64,000 bases of DNA from Adenophora triphylla var. japonica (GCA_022495995.1 JAFEMH010001356.1:186001-250000); one strand, 5' to 3'. Numbered from the stretch's first letter, positions 10,893 to 22,079 are shown. Program-made: numbers and translations. Notes: generated by a model from the letters alone, not told the origin.

Positions 10893-12953
10893 ATGGCGGG
10901 ATCAACAGACAACAGTGAGGGAAACGGAACCCCGCCACTAAGGAACCTCCAGACAATGAAGGAGGTGATGCGAGCCTTCGAAACTCTTAAGAAGCGCCAA
11001 GAGGAGCAGGAAGCCTGGATCGTAGACACCCTGCACCTTCGAGGAACCGTTGCTGTTCCCCAACCTGATGGGACCTTCGTCCTCATAGAAGACGAAGAAA
11101 TACCAGCTCCCCTAGGTCATCAAAGCTATCAGCAGGTCCCACCTCCGCCAAGCTACGAGATCCCAGCAACGCAAAGCAGCTCTCGTTCAAAGCTTCACTC
11201 GGGCATCAGTCAAGCAGCTCCGACAGGCCTGTCTCAGCACAATCAATTTCCCGGCCCTGCGCCCCAAGCTCAGTATCAACAGCACACATACAGGCCTGCT
11301 CCACCAGACCCTAGTGCATCTCGGTATCCCCCGGGATTCAATCCTCTGCCTCTATACGAGCCTTGAAACCATAATAAAAAACCCCAAGGTTTATCCGGGA
11401 CAGGCATCCCAAGCGGATATCCCGACATCTCAAGCCTACCTCCCTCTGGTCTGCCACTTGGGGCTAATGAAACATTTCCCCAATTCCCAAACACAACCCT
11501 TGGCGGCCCGGGCAATCACGCCCTTAACTTCAATACTCCAGGGTACGGGTTGGTATACACTCAACTACCTCCCCAAGACTCCCGAATGGCGATCCCATCA
11601 GCCAATCCACCTCCATCTTCGATTTCCATCCCCGAAAACGGCAACTCGCCTCAACCTGCCGATCCCCACTTGGCTTGGCTGATCGAGCAAATGAAGGACA
11701 TGCAAAGCAAACTAGCCTATTCTCGGAAGGACTCCCTCATGCCCACTGATCCAAACAAGGTGGTCCCGCTTCCTCCGAAATTCAGGATGCCGGAAATGGA
11801 AAAGTTCGACGGGACAGAATGCCCAAAAACCCACATCGACACATATGTCTTGGGTATGAGAGCCAAAGGGGCAGCCCCTCAACAAATGGCGGATCACTTC
11901 CAGCATTCTCTCAAATCCACAGCGCTAAGGTGGTTCCTCAACGTAAAGGCAGAAAACCGCTCCACGTGGGACCAAATCAGTGAGATCTTCCTGGAGAAGT
12001 ACCGCGCCAACCTTGAGTGGGAGACAAACCGCCACGATCTGCAAGCCACCGAACAAAAGGACGACGAGCCTGTAAGTGAGTTCTACAAAAGATGGAACTG
12101 GAAGCTAAGCGAGGTAATGGATCCGCTTTCCAAGGAAGAGCAAATGGACATCTTCCATTCCTGCCTCAAACCTTCTCTAAGGACCTTGATCATCCATCAC
12201 TTCTATCCAGATCTCCGTGCCATGGTCAATGCCGGAACCAAGTTCGAAAATACCCTGAGCCTTCAGAAGACAACAACAACCCCTGCTTCATCTTACCGCT
12301 ATCGGAAAAACCTGTCAAATCCAGCACCTGTCCCGAATAAAGGAAAAGAAGCAGCCGAAATGGTACACTACATCCAAAACAGAGCTCAAGTAAACCGTGA
12401 TCAGGCACCCCCGAGGAACAACAATCCCCCTCGCATCCCACAGTTCCAGCATTTTGACAACCTCGAAATGCCTATGGGCCAAGTATTCGAAGCATTGGTG
12501 AAGCGAAATCTCCTCAAGCCTCTCGAGAATTTCCAACCAAAGACTCTCAAGCCCAACATAGATATGAGCAAGCACTGCGCCTTCCACAACTACCCCAGTC
12601 ACACCACCGAAAATTGCTTCGTGCTGAAGCAAGTGGTCCAGGGGCTAATCGAAGAGGGAAAGTTGGAACGCCCCCGTGGCCCCAACACCATTGGAAATCC
12701 ATTCCCCCGAAATGACAGGGTGAACACGATAGCCTTCGACAAAATTCCAAGCGAGAGTAAGCCTCCTGCAGTCTCTGAAACCGTCAACATGCCATCTCGC
12801 TATGACTGGGAACGCGAAACCAGAGTCAAACGGTCCCGTGACCGGGAATCTAGACAGGAACGCCCAAGGGCAAGTGTCTCCCTACGATCTCTGAATCAAA
12901 TGGCAGCACCGGAAGCGGTTAGCATTCACAGACAAAGACTTGCCGATGTGTGA
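10893..12953 (+). pseudogene. gag: G1 gag (Tat type), one nonsense
   Basis: Gag forms the virus-like particle. The ATG at 10893 opens a 470-bp segment with a coiled-coil-like Lys/Glu-rich start (near residues 25-50) and a Pro/Gln-rich linker. A TGA at 11364-11366 breaks the frame, which then continues unchanged to 12953. The second part contains the retrotransposon Gag core (LRWFLNVK ... EWETNRHDLQ ... EFYKRWNWKLSEVM, near 11920-12130) and a CHHC knuckle CAFHNYPSHTTENC (near 12577-12620). The C-terminus goes out of frame with protease around 12900. Readthrough of the TGA is possible but unproven. Confidence 0.85.
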
Positions 12954-14028
12954 AAATAGACACAACGAGGCTCTCCTCATCCTCATAAAGATAGAGATGT
13001 TCTACCTCCCGAACGTCTTGATCGATAACGGCTCCGCAGTCAACATCATTGCCTTGAGCACACTGAAATGCCTTCGCGTCGACTGCTCCCTGATGAGACC
13101 TTTGCCTCGGATAATCCGAGCTTACGACTCCACACCATGCCCTGTCGTAGGAGTCATCAATCTGAGGATCCAATTCGATCCACAATTGGAGTCAGTGGAA
13201 TTCCAAGTGGTGGACATCAAGCCAACCTTCTCTGCCCTGCTGGGACGACCTTGGATACACCAGATGAAAGCGGTATCATCTACTCTTCACCAATGCGTGA
13301 AATTCATCAACGCCAAGGGAATCCTCGAGGTAATCCGCGGAAGCAGCACAATGGCAAGCGCTTGGCCAGCAAGCTATGACCCAGAAGAGGGTCCCGACAT
13401 GTGCGAATACTCCTCTGCAGGCGAGACTCCAGCCCTGTCCCGCTACGAAGTGGATCCCTACATCCACGCTCTAAGCCGCGATGAGCTAGAAATCAAAGAG
13501 CTCATGGGTCAAGACGACAACTTCGACCTATGCGACTGCGAAGTATGCTTGAAAGAGGATCAAGAGATGGATGCCCAGATGGAGATTGACCGAGGATTAG
13601 ACCCCTACTTCGCCGAAAACCCTCTTGCAAACTGGCTCATCACCAACCCACTGGTGCAGGACAACCCTCTGGCCGACACTCTCGGATCTCACGGGGACAG
13701 CCATCACAGCATAGTCCAATTCAACATCCCGGTGACCGACCTAGACGAACAATGGCACAACCTCCTCCAAAGCCTAATCAGAGAAGGAGAAATAGCATGC
13801 CCCCTCGATTCGGACATAGTAAATGTCGTCCAAGCAAAGATCTCAGATAAGGAGGCAGATTCTATGAAAATGATCAACATCAGCAAGAATCAACTCCGAA
13901 TCAACGAATGCTTTGCCCTCCTGGAAGTAGCTCTCAGCAACTTCTATCATCAAGGTCCCCCAAGGTCTGGCAGCCACACTAATGGAGGGACATCATCAGG
14001 GGAGCAACCAAAAACCTTCGCGATCTAG
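12904..14028 (+). pseudogene. G1 aspartic protease and acidic region
   Basis: A frame +1 to gag carries the retropepsin site VLIDNGSAVNI (near 13015-13050) and the flap-distal motif ALLGRPWIH (near 13230-13260), which match G2's protease. After it come about 230 codons of acidic sequence with a CDCEVC cluster that I do not recognise. There is no start codon of its own; it must once have been fused to gag. The long Gag-protease linker seen in G2 (31600-33450) is missing here. The frame stops at 14028 instead of leading to RT. Confidence 0.75.
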
Positions 14029-14589
14029 TTTGAAGTCGAACCACGGGCAAGCTATCCTCCGGGATCCGTCTCAACTGAATAATGGCCACCAAAGCCATTG
14101 CCACCCTCTCTTGTCCTGCAGCCCGCAAAGAGTAATGAAGCCTGGTCCAATCCCTCGTCGCCTAGAGTCTAGCTTCGAGTCATGTTGTCTAGGAATTCAC
14201 GTTTTTTGAGTCATCTGACGGCTTTACGCCCAAAGATAGTGAGTCCATGATCAACAATGTATCTTCTCTACGCTTTCAATAAAAGGTCCGACCTTTCTAA
14301 AATATCCTTTCATTGCATCTTTAACGAATGATGAGTTAACTAATCAAAACAGTTAATAACAATTCATCTAAGAAAGAAGCAGACACATTAATTGAACAAG
14401 TGCATTAAACAAACATTTAAGCATGTTGTCAAACGAGAGAAAAACCGGGCCCAAGCTGCCGAGGAGGTTTTAACCAAAGTGAATTTGGGGACTACTGAAG
14501 AGCCAAAGAGACGCAAGTCGGAGGCCTCCTCAGCAACATTGCGTAACAATCAGATCTTCTAATACCTCAAAAACGGAGAAACCGCCTTC
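14029..14589 (+). other. G1 deletion junction where RT and RNase H are missing
   Basis: The stretch holds short homologies to G2 in broken frames: near 14210 it matches G2 around 34965, and 14440-14520 matches G2 35205-35278. At about 14520-14540 it jumps to sequence matching G2 around 37250. About 2 kb encoding RT and both RNase H domains is therefore absent. No other gene is supported. Confidence 0.75.
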
Positions 14590-15814
14590 ATGAACGAAGA
14601 AGGTCAACGCAGGGAAGGAGCCAAAGCCAAGAGCATCATGGCCCTAAAACGCCTAGCCTCTCACTTTGTCATCCTTGGGGACATGCTATACAAAAAACGC
14701 TACCAAGGACCACTCCTACGCTGCATCAGCCAGGAAAAAGCAAGTGAGCTCATGAACGAAGTCCACAACGGGGCTTGCGGCCCCCACGTGAACGCCAGAG
14801 CCCTGATGCAAATCATTCTTCGGATGGGCTACTACTGGATCTCCATGGAGGCGGCATCGCATCCACTTTGTCCGAAGCTGCGACAAGTGTCAACGGTTCT
14901 CCAACCTCAATCATCTACCTCCTCACGATCTCTACTGCATGACTACGCCCTGGCCCTTCGCCACGTGGGGAATCGACGTCATCGGAAAAATCGCTCCGCC
15001 AGGTAGCAACGGCCACGAGTTCGTCTTGGTAGCCATCGACTACTTCACCAAATGGGTCGAAGCCAAATCCTATAAGGTGCTCACCTCCAAGAAAGTGGCA
15101 CATTTCCTCAAGGAAAACATCATCTGCCGATACAGCATCCCGAACGAGGTCATATCAGAAAACGGCTCCCACTTCGAAGGTGAATGCGACAGACTGCTGG
15201 CCGAATTCAAGATCACGCGACACAAATCTTCTCCCTACTGGCCACAAATGAATGGCGCCGTGGAAGCAGCAAACAAGACCCTCGAACGGATCATCCGAAA
15301 AATGACCACCCGAGGACGCGATTGGCCCGAGAAGCTGCACCTTGCACTTTGGGGCTACAGAACATCAGTCAGAACAGCTACGGGAGAAACTCCATTCGCC
15401 CTAACATACGGGATGGAAGCAGTCCTTCCCATCGAACTGGAAATTCCCTCACTCCGAGTGTTACTGGAAAACGAAATCAACGAAGTCGAATGGCTCTGAA
15501 GTCGACACGACGAACTGGCTCTGCTAGACGAGCGACGACTAAAGGCCATGGAACACGTCCGAGCCGACCAAAGCAGGATGGCTAGAGCTTTCGACAAGAA
15601 GGTCAAGTCATGAGACATCAGGAAAGGCGACCTGGTACTCAAAGAAAAGCCTCCCACTCGAACCAACCCACTGGGAAAATGGGAACCAACATGGATCGGC
15701 CCTTTCGTGGTTCAAAAGATCTTCTCCGGAGGTGCCATGAAGCTGACAGACCTAGATGGCAATCCCTTCATGAATCCAGTCAACGGAAGCAAACTTCGCA
15801 GATACTTCGCCTAA
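14590..15814 (+). pseudogene. G1 integrase, broken, catalytic Asp changed
   Basis: Integrase inserts the cDNA copy into the genome. The zinc-binding N-terminus runs 14590-14850 and goes out of frame near 14850, at the same place as in G2. The core resumes at about 14939 with the first Asp (WGIDVIGK) and final Glu (NGAVEAANKTLE), but the second catalytic position reads ISENGSHF where G2 has ISDNGSHF, an Asp-to-Glu change expected to cripple catalysis. Stops at 15497 and 15611 break the C-terminal part, which otherwise runs in one frame to TAA at 15812. Confidence 0.85.
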
Positions 15815-15826
15815 AGAAGAACAACT

Positions 15827-15843
15827 GTGCATCTCTTGGCACT
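15827..15843 (+). repeat. Remnant of the post-pol hairpin unit
   Basis: GTGCATCTCTTGGCAC pairs GTGC with GCAC just after pol. In G2, M1 and M2 the same site holds about 72-bp units closed by the same GTGC/GCAC stem, so this may be a shrunken unit. Confidence 0.4.
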
Positions 15844-15858
15844 CCATATAGTGTTGAA

Positions 15859-15896
15859 CTACGCAGACCTGAGCCCTCTAGTCCGGGGGAACGTAG
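15859..15896 (+). other. Three-way-junction motif, G1 post-pol copy
   Basis: CTACG at the left pairs with CGTAG at the right, and CCCTC with GGGGG inside. It is preceded by GAA and followed by GCAACC as in the other copies. See the finding on this motif. Confidence 0.6.
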
Positions 15897-15971
15897 GCAA
15901 CCTTAATTGGTCCGATCTAAAAACACACAAAAAAGTCAAAAGTTTGAATGTCAACCAAGACCTCCATCAAA

Positions 15972-16104
15972 CTACACACTTTCCAAGAGCATGCCCCCAA
16001 CATCACCTTGACCAAGTCAAACGACGGCGGCAACATCAAAGGACATCCGAGGGTCACTCAACGTCAAACGACTGACCCATGTCAACTTCCAAGTCAGGGG
16101 CTTG
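15972..16104 (+). other. Conserved post-pol noncoding block and internal PPT-like run, G1
   Basis: About 115 nt matches M2 53218-53330 and M1 59894-60008 in opposite orientation, including TTGACCAAGTCAA (a perfect small hairpin) and GACGGCGGCAAC. It ends next to CAGGGGCTTG (16095-16104), which resembles the element's own polypurine tract and might be a second priming site. The remaining 16105-16540 shows no supported gene. Confidence 0.55.
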
Positions 16105-16540
16105 TCTTCGCCCTCACGCGCTTAAAAAAAAAAAGAGCTCGAGCAAAGGCTCTCAAAACAAAAATAATAAGCTCAAGCAGAAGCTACAAAAATGAGGTCA
16201 AGAGCCCGACGCCAACAAACAAGAGGCAAGGAAGCCACGGAAAAGACCGTCAAAACGACTTGTCAAGGGATCATTCAACCTCCCATATACAAATACGAAA
16301 CCCAGGCGAAAGGGGATTATCGTCAAGGCCCAGGCTACTTCAGTCCGCAAATGCAACAGAAAAGTCCAAAGATGGACGCCATCAAGGCTCACAAATAAAC
16401 AAAAGGCGAACAAGAGATCCTGCGTCTCGACAAAGCTTTAAAAGTAAATCACAAATCACTAACGATTACAACATTTCTTGATGAGTTCAAGCACGGTCTA
16501 CTCTCAAGTTCACAACATGCTAAAAGACAGCTTAATACAT

Positions 16541-18109
16541 TTAACAAATAATGTGTCTGCAATGCAATGAATGGATACCTAGGAGGTCATTCCGCGCCAT
16601 CTGCGCTTGTTCCCTCGCCATTATTCCCTTTCTTTCCTCATCCCCGGCGAGTCTTCTTTCGCTCCAGCGAGCCAACTCTGCATCTCTCAGTCCGAGATTA
16701 GGGGTCCTCCCCGTAGAGTCAAACAATCCAGTAGCTCGTAGGGCTTCATTCGCCCGTGCTTCGGCTCGGATCTCCTCCCTGCGAATCTGCAAAAGAGGAC
16801 CTCTCTCCGTCAGTTGGTCAACTCTGGTCTCGTAGTCAAACGAAGTGTCTCCCGTAACATCCTAAGGGTCAGACCAGACTTCGACACTCCTAAGGCAATA
16901 GCTGCGACGGCAATCGGGCCCCAGAATCGCTTTACGCCTCCTCCCCAAAACCACTTGGTACTGCCCAGCACGCTGCTCGTACCAATCCAGGTACACGGTA
17001 GTCAATACAACGCTCTCCCGACGTCGAAGGAGCACCACAGGAGGAAAAGCGGAATACTTCCATACCCTCAAGAAATACAAAAGAGCACCTGGAGCTGCCA
17101 TACAAAGAGGAGCTACCTTCGCAGTGGCAAGGTCATCCCAGCCCAACAAAGGCTCCTGCCTCATCCCGAACTGCCGGGAAACAAGTGACGGAATGTAGAA
17201 GGAGGACCAAGACAAACCTGGAACTCTGACAACATAGGACCCTTCCTGAAAGGCCCTCCTAGTCTCAATCCCCCAGTGTGGAACCCACCAACGGATCTGA
17301 TACGTACCAAGCTGTGCCATCCATCTCTCCCAGGCGGACTGATCCATATCCAACACAAGAGGTCGCCGAGCAAACGACCACGGGCTAAACGACGTCGGAG
17401 CCTCGGGCATAGCCTGAAGTCTCTCTCGCAGCCACAAAGTGAGCAAAGCGGGGCTTCCCCCTCTCATGAACCTATCTCCAGTCGCCATAAGATCAATGCC
17501 GTGAAGGGTCTCTCCCAGCACCAATGGTACTATATCCTCTCCGTCTCTGCAGTGCCCTACCACATCCAGCAGAGCGCCGTCGTAAACCCCAAGGGAGCTG
17601 ACCATGAAAAGCGTCGCTATCACGCACAAGGCAAATGCATCACACGAGATGTCACTCTCGTCATCACTCATAAACCGCTTCGGCAGCGCAGAAATGTCAA
17701 TGTGACCCGAATCAAAGGTCATACCTTGCACTTCTTCCAACGAAGCCCGAAGAAAGCACGCAAGCTTCACACTCACGGCAGCACCGCCAATCAAAGGAAG
17801 CGAGATGGCCTCCACCTCCGGTCCTCCCATCAAAGCTCGAAAATCCTCAAAAGTGGGCGTCACTTCATTGTAGGAGAAGCTATACACATGCCTCCTAACG
17901 TCCCAGAACCTCGCGGCAGCCCGCAACAATTCCCAATCAGGAACCAACTCCTTAAGGGACCAAACCGAGCAGAGTCGAAACCTCACCTCGAAAGCCCGCC
18001 TCTGATGCCTCATACGGTGTCGCATCCACATTTCCAGCCGCTCAAGGAAGTATGCTTGCCTCTCCTTCGAAAGCCTCGGCAAAACTCATGGAACATACGA
18101 AGAATCCAT
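16541..18109 (-). pseudogene. Antisense ORF A: DUF7745-like protein, two in-frame stops
   Basis: On the strand opposite gag-pol, an ATG at 18109 opens a frame of 522 codons to TAA at 16541. It is interrupted by TGA at 18088-18086 (codon 8, a likely CGA change) and TAG at 16864-16862. Between the stops 407 codons are open. Features resemble plant DUF7745 proteins: YNEVTPTFEDFRALMG near the N-terminus, then FALCVIATLFMVSS, LLTLWLRERL, and WVPHWGI with PGLSWSSFYIPSLVSRQFG toward the C-terminus. The part after the second stop is Arg/Glu/Ala-rich and helical-looking. Function is unknown. Two stops in an otherwise clean frame suggest recent decay or readthrough. Confidence 0.65.
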
Positions 18110-18225
18110 GGCAAAAATAGAGGTTCCTAGAGAAAATAGGGAAGAAGGCTCGAAATGACTGAAATGGGAAATGGGGGAATTCCAGACATCCTGAAAAGGC
18201 TTATCCTCTCCCCAAAAGCAGAAGA

Positions 18226-18270
18226 GATCCATACAGACCTCTTTACATGTCTAATTGGTTTGTATGGACC
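18226..18270. promoter_or_regulatory. Degenerate dyad pair upstream of antisense ORF A
   Basis: GATCCATACAGACC (18226) and GGTTTGTATGGACC (18257) are 31 bp apart with the same spacer style (CCTCTTTACATG) as the LTR pair. They lie 120-160 bp upstream of the ORF A start on the minus strand. The palindromes are eroded. Confidence 0.55.
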
Positions 18271-18522
18271 TTCTTGCAACATGGCCCCACATTTTCAGCA
18301 AACAGTACAATAGCCACTGTTCCCAGCAGGACCCTGCTCCAAACTGTCCAAATTCTGGCCAAAGCCATTTTCGGCAAGCATACACTATCCACAAACGCAC
18401 TCCCAGCTCACGTGGCATGCATAAATATTAAACTAGCAACAATTCCTAGGACAAACCCCGGGAATCACAAAATACGACATTACATCTTAAAATAAAATAC
18501 TTTAATGTGCAAATACAAGTGT

Positions 18523-18528
18523 TTTATT
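18523..18528 (-). terminator. Possible poly(A) signal of antisense gene B
   Basis: AATAAA on the minus strand lies about 70 nt after the stop codon of antisense gene B, a normal place for a polyadenylation signal. Confidence 0.45.
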
Positions 18529-18594
18529 ACAGGTACTCAAAATGTCTGTTGCTAAAAAAAACAAAAAAATGGAAAGAGGGAAAGCAAATGAGCC

Positions 18595-21382
18595 CTACTC
18601 CGACTCCTCATCATCAACCTCATCAAACGTGAAGTCGAGCATATCGCTGAACTCGCCAGTCACGCCCTCGTCATCCGAATACTGAACCCCCTCCTCGGGC
18701 AAGTACTCGAAGTAATCCGCCGGATCAAGCCCGGTAAAAGGATCAAAGAAGGAAGGCTCCGACGAACCCTCTCCCTGAGACCCCTGCGCCGGCAAGAACT
18801 GGTGAAAAATCGGCTGCCGCCGAACCCCCGAAGACGTCCCCGCATCCATGCTATGCCGCCCCCGAACGGGTCCCTCCTCCTGCGGCTCTGGCTCAGCTCT
18901 CGACGGAGGAACATCAACAGAATGCCTCGAAGGCATCGGATTGTACGCCGGTACACGTCGCGAAGACTGGCAAGACAGCTTCCTCGCCATCTTCTTCACG
19001 AAAGACCGCATCGCCACGTAACGGCGTGTCAACGTGTCAAAGGATCTCCCCGAGACCTGCACAAGCAAACAATCAAAGAAACGCTCAGCAAAAGGAGATA
19101 TAGTCATACTCAATTAAAGAGAAAAATACAAAAAAGATGCCAAAATGGAAAGGAGTAAGCACACTCACCGGCGCATCCGGATCAACCCGATAAGCAGCAG
19201 GAGCCAGTTCAGGCACGGGTACCGACACCCTCCGACTCGACGAGTCACCCCGTATATATGTAAAGTCCGGCCCCGGCACCGGAACATCTGGGGGACGAGG
19301 TGGACCATCCCGCCTCTCTCTCGCCAACACCTGTGGCGTCCTCAGCTTCCTCCTTACGAAGGACCCGTACTCCTCAAACAAAATAAATTCATCGGCATCC
19401 ACGCCTCCCAAGTACCTCTCGTACTCCATCACATCCATGTCACGGGGATTCATCATCCCAAAGGGTGGATCCCTTGGAGCCACAGGGGGCACACCCGGGC
19501 CATGCTGCCAGAAGACCCTCTCCCCTAAATACATGACATCACAAGTCAGGCCCCGCAGCATCTTCCTCTGCGCCGTCACCACAGGACCACCCTCAAGCTC
19601 GTCGTTTCTATACCGAGCCCTGGGATACAGCTCAAACTCCGCCGAGCTATCCCTCTCCAGGAACTCCTGCACATCCTGATAGGCGATGGTGAGCTTCCCC
19701 CTATTCGTCGTCCTCCTCCTCAACGGACGGGCCCAGCCCAGCATAGCAGGGTAGGCCTCTATGGCCTCAGCATCTCGATCCCATGGAAAGCACCGGAAGA
19801 TCTCATAAAACCACACCTGCGACAAAAGCAGAAAAGGGCTCAGTGCAAAAGAAAACGGAGAAATGACAAACTGCTAAATCAAAAACAGCAATAAACTCAT
19901 ACCTCCAAAGCAAAATCAAAGCAGCCCAAAGAACTGGCTACGCCTCGGCTAAACAGGTCCAAAGAAAAATAAAGCTCAGGCAGGCCTGCCTCGCCCCAAG
20001 CTATCTCACCAACCCTCTCCAAATCCACCAAACTCTCCAGTAGAGGAAAAGGATCCGAGGTAGCGTGATTCGAGAACAAAGTCTCGGAGAGAGCAAACCA
20101 CAAGAAAGAGCGCGCCAGCTGCTCCGCCGTCACCAAGCCGGTACCCCGGCGATAGGCCTCGATGTTGGTCGTGATCTGTGCCTCAACATCGCCGTATAAC
20201 ATGCCCAGGCCCCTGCGAGGAAAAGGCGTGAAGCCCAGCAGCTCAGCCAATGTCTCATCGGACATCCTATTCCTCCATCTCACTGGCCCTACTTTGAAGG
20301 AAAGCCCAGTAATAGCTGCAAAATCGGTAGGAGTCACCGTCACCTCCCCCCAGCTCAAATGGAAGGTGTGCGTGGTATCCCACCAATACTCGGACAAGGC
20401 CAGGAAGATACTCTTGTTCTTCCTCGTATCCGAAATCCTGACCAGGTTCTCCACGAACGCGCCCAAACCAGAAGTGAAGACTAGCCTCTTAGGGCTCGGC
20501 CTGCCCTCCCTAGAGATGTCCGGCAAGTGCTGCCACAGCTCAACTACAACCTCGAGCGACCCCCGAGACTTCAGCTTCTTGGCTTTCCTAGACAAAAGCC
20601 CCTCATCCTGCAGGTAAACACAGCAAAGGTACGTCAGTCACAGTACTTAATGTAAAACACAAAAAGTCCGTCCCAACACGGCAAAGCACAAAAAGTCCGT
20701 CCCAACATGGCGAAGCATAAAAAGTCCGTCCCAACACGGCAAGACAAAAATAGCCCGTCACAAAACACGGCACACATCGCACATAAACTTCCCACAGAGT
20801 CCGTCACAAAAACACGGTGCACACTACACATTTTCGAAAAGTCCGTCCCTACACGGCACACATTTTCAAGACGAAACCCATCACAAAACACGGCACATGT
20901 CACACTTTTTTACAAAGTCCGTCCCTACACGGCAATTTTTCACAATGTACATACACAGAAGTAGCATAAGGTACAAAACACCAAAGCATGCATTTCAAAG
21001 AGAGGCACTTTATTTTTACAAATAAGAGCTAATCTCCACATTTTTGCACAAAAATCACATATCCACAATTCTCACATGCTCAATTTCAACAATTCATCAC
21101 GAATTTCACAAAAAACACGGCAACAACAAGAAGCCTCAAATATGCTAAGGATTAAAGCCTAGTTATAGCATACAATAATTCGAGCAAAGAATCAAGACGA
21201 AATTGATTTCTTACCTCCCCGACGGCTCTATCTCGCATATTGTGCACCTCCGGATCCGGATACAACACATCCGGATTCCTCGACGAAGGCACAAAGGAAG
21301 TGCCATTCCTTTGAAGGTCCGCCCTTTGCTCAATCGCCTCTTGTCCCTGTTGATGATGACCTCTCCTTGCTCTTTCCGCCAT
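18595..21382 (-). CDS. Antisense gene B: spliced plant-mobile-domain protein, apparently intact
   Basis: Four exons on the strand opposite gag-pol join without a stop: 21382-21215, 20607-19903, 19816-19169 and 19056-18595. All junctions are phase 0. Donors read GTAAG, GTATG and GTGAG; acceptors end GCAG. Introns are 607, 86 and 112 bp, the short ones U-rich. The product is 660 residues. Exon 2 carries the plant mobile domain signature HTFHLSWGEVTVTPTDFAAI and WGEAGLPELYFS; exon 3 has WFYEIFRCFPWDRD; exon 4 ends in an acidic tail. PMD proteins occur in plant transposons and in host genes such as MAIN and MAIL1. Start choice: ATG at 21382 is the first in frame; upstream is a GA-rich leader and a dyad pair. 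M2 holds a decayed homologue with the same exon 1 length class and donor site. Role in the element is unknown. Confidence 0.8.
20650..20935. repeat. Hairpin-type tandem repeats inside intron 1 of antisense gene B
   Basis: Units of roughly 24-45 bp share AAAGTCCGTCCCAACACGGC or variants. Each pairs CCGT with ACGG around a variable loop (cccaac, cccaac, cccta, cacaaaac). The array lies within the 607-bp first intron. Confidence 0.65.
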
Positions 21383-21549
21383 TGACAAGCGATTCAAGCG
21401 AAATGCGGAAGATTTACTAAGGAATTTGGATCAAAAATGGAGGTTTTCTCCTTCTCTCTCTCGATTGTTCACGTAACTGGAAGAGGAAAATGGGGGTGAT
21501 GCCTCGTTTCTGGAATTGGTCAAATTCTGGGAACTCCAAATTGCACAAT

Positions 21550-21594
21550 GGTCCATACGGACCTCTTTTCACACATAACAGGTCCGTACGGACC
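21550..21594. promoter_or_regulatory. Dyad pair upstream of antisense gene B
   Basis: GGTCCATACGGACC (21550) and GGTCCGTACGGACC (21581) are 31 bp apart, the same motif and spacing as in the G1 LTRs, and lie about 170-210 bp upstream of the gene B start. No TATA box was seen at the LTR spacing. Confidence 0.7.
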
Positions 21595-21699
21595 TCTTTG
21601 TATTTTAGGGCCAAATTACTTCTTTGCCCTTATAATCTTTGCCCCTAGCTGTTCAAAGGCCTATTTCATCAGATTCAATGCAGTTTGGTCCTTAACCCA

Positions 21700-21895
21700 A
21701 CAAAACCAACACCGACCGTCATCGTAAGCCTGGATTTCACCCACTAAACGGAAACACAAACATCGGCCATCATCGTAAGCCCGGATTTCGCCCACTAAAC
21801 GACAACACAAACACCGACCGTCATCTTAAGCCCGGACCTTGCCCACTAAACTGTAAAACAAACACAAAAGGCACAAACGCCTCCAAACACGAGTC
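21700..21895. repeat. Tandem repeat of about 60 bp, G1 3' region
   Basis: Three to four copies of a unit containing CGTAAGCCCGGATTTCGCCC and CACTAAACG recur, beginning just beyond the promoter area of antisense gene B. No coding role is supported. Confidence 0.6.
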
Positions 21896-22079
21896 CCATG
21901 GCACAAAACGTCTCTAGAACACAAAACGGTGAACCAAACGCCGGCCATCAAAGTAAGCCCGAAATCACCTTCTCAGCGGACAAAGCCCATACGAGACTAC
22001 GCGTCCTCAACAGACGAACACCAGCAGTCATCGTAAGTCCAACCCCTTCCCCAGTGGACAAAGCACGAGGCAATCACGC

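Noticed and set aside
16862..18082. Starting antisense ORF A at the TTG at 18082
   Set aside because: An ATG lies in the same frame at 18109 with one stop between; a mutated codon is simpler than a TTG start.
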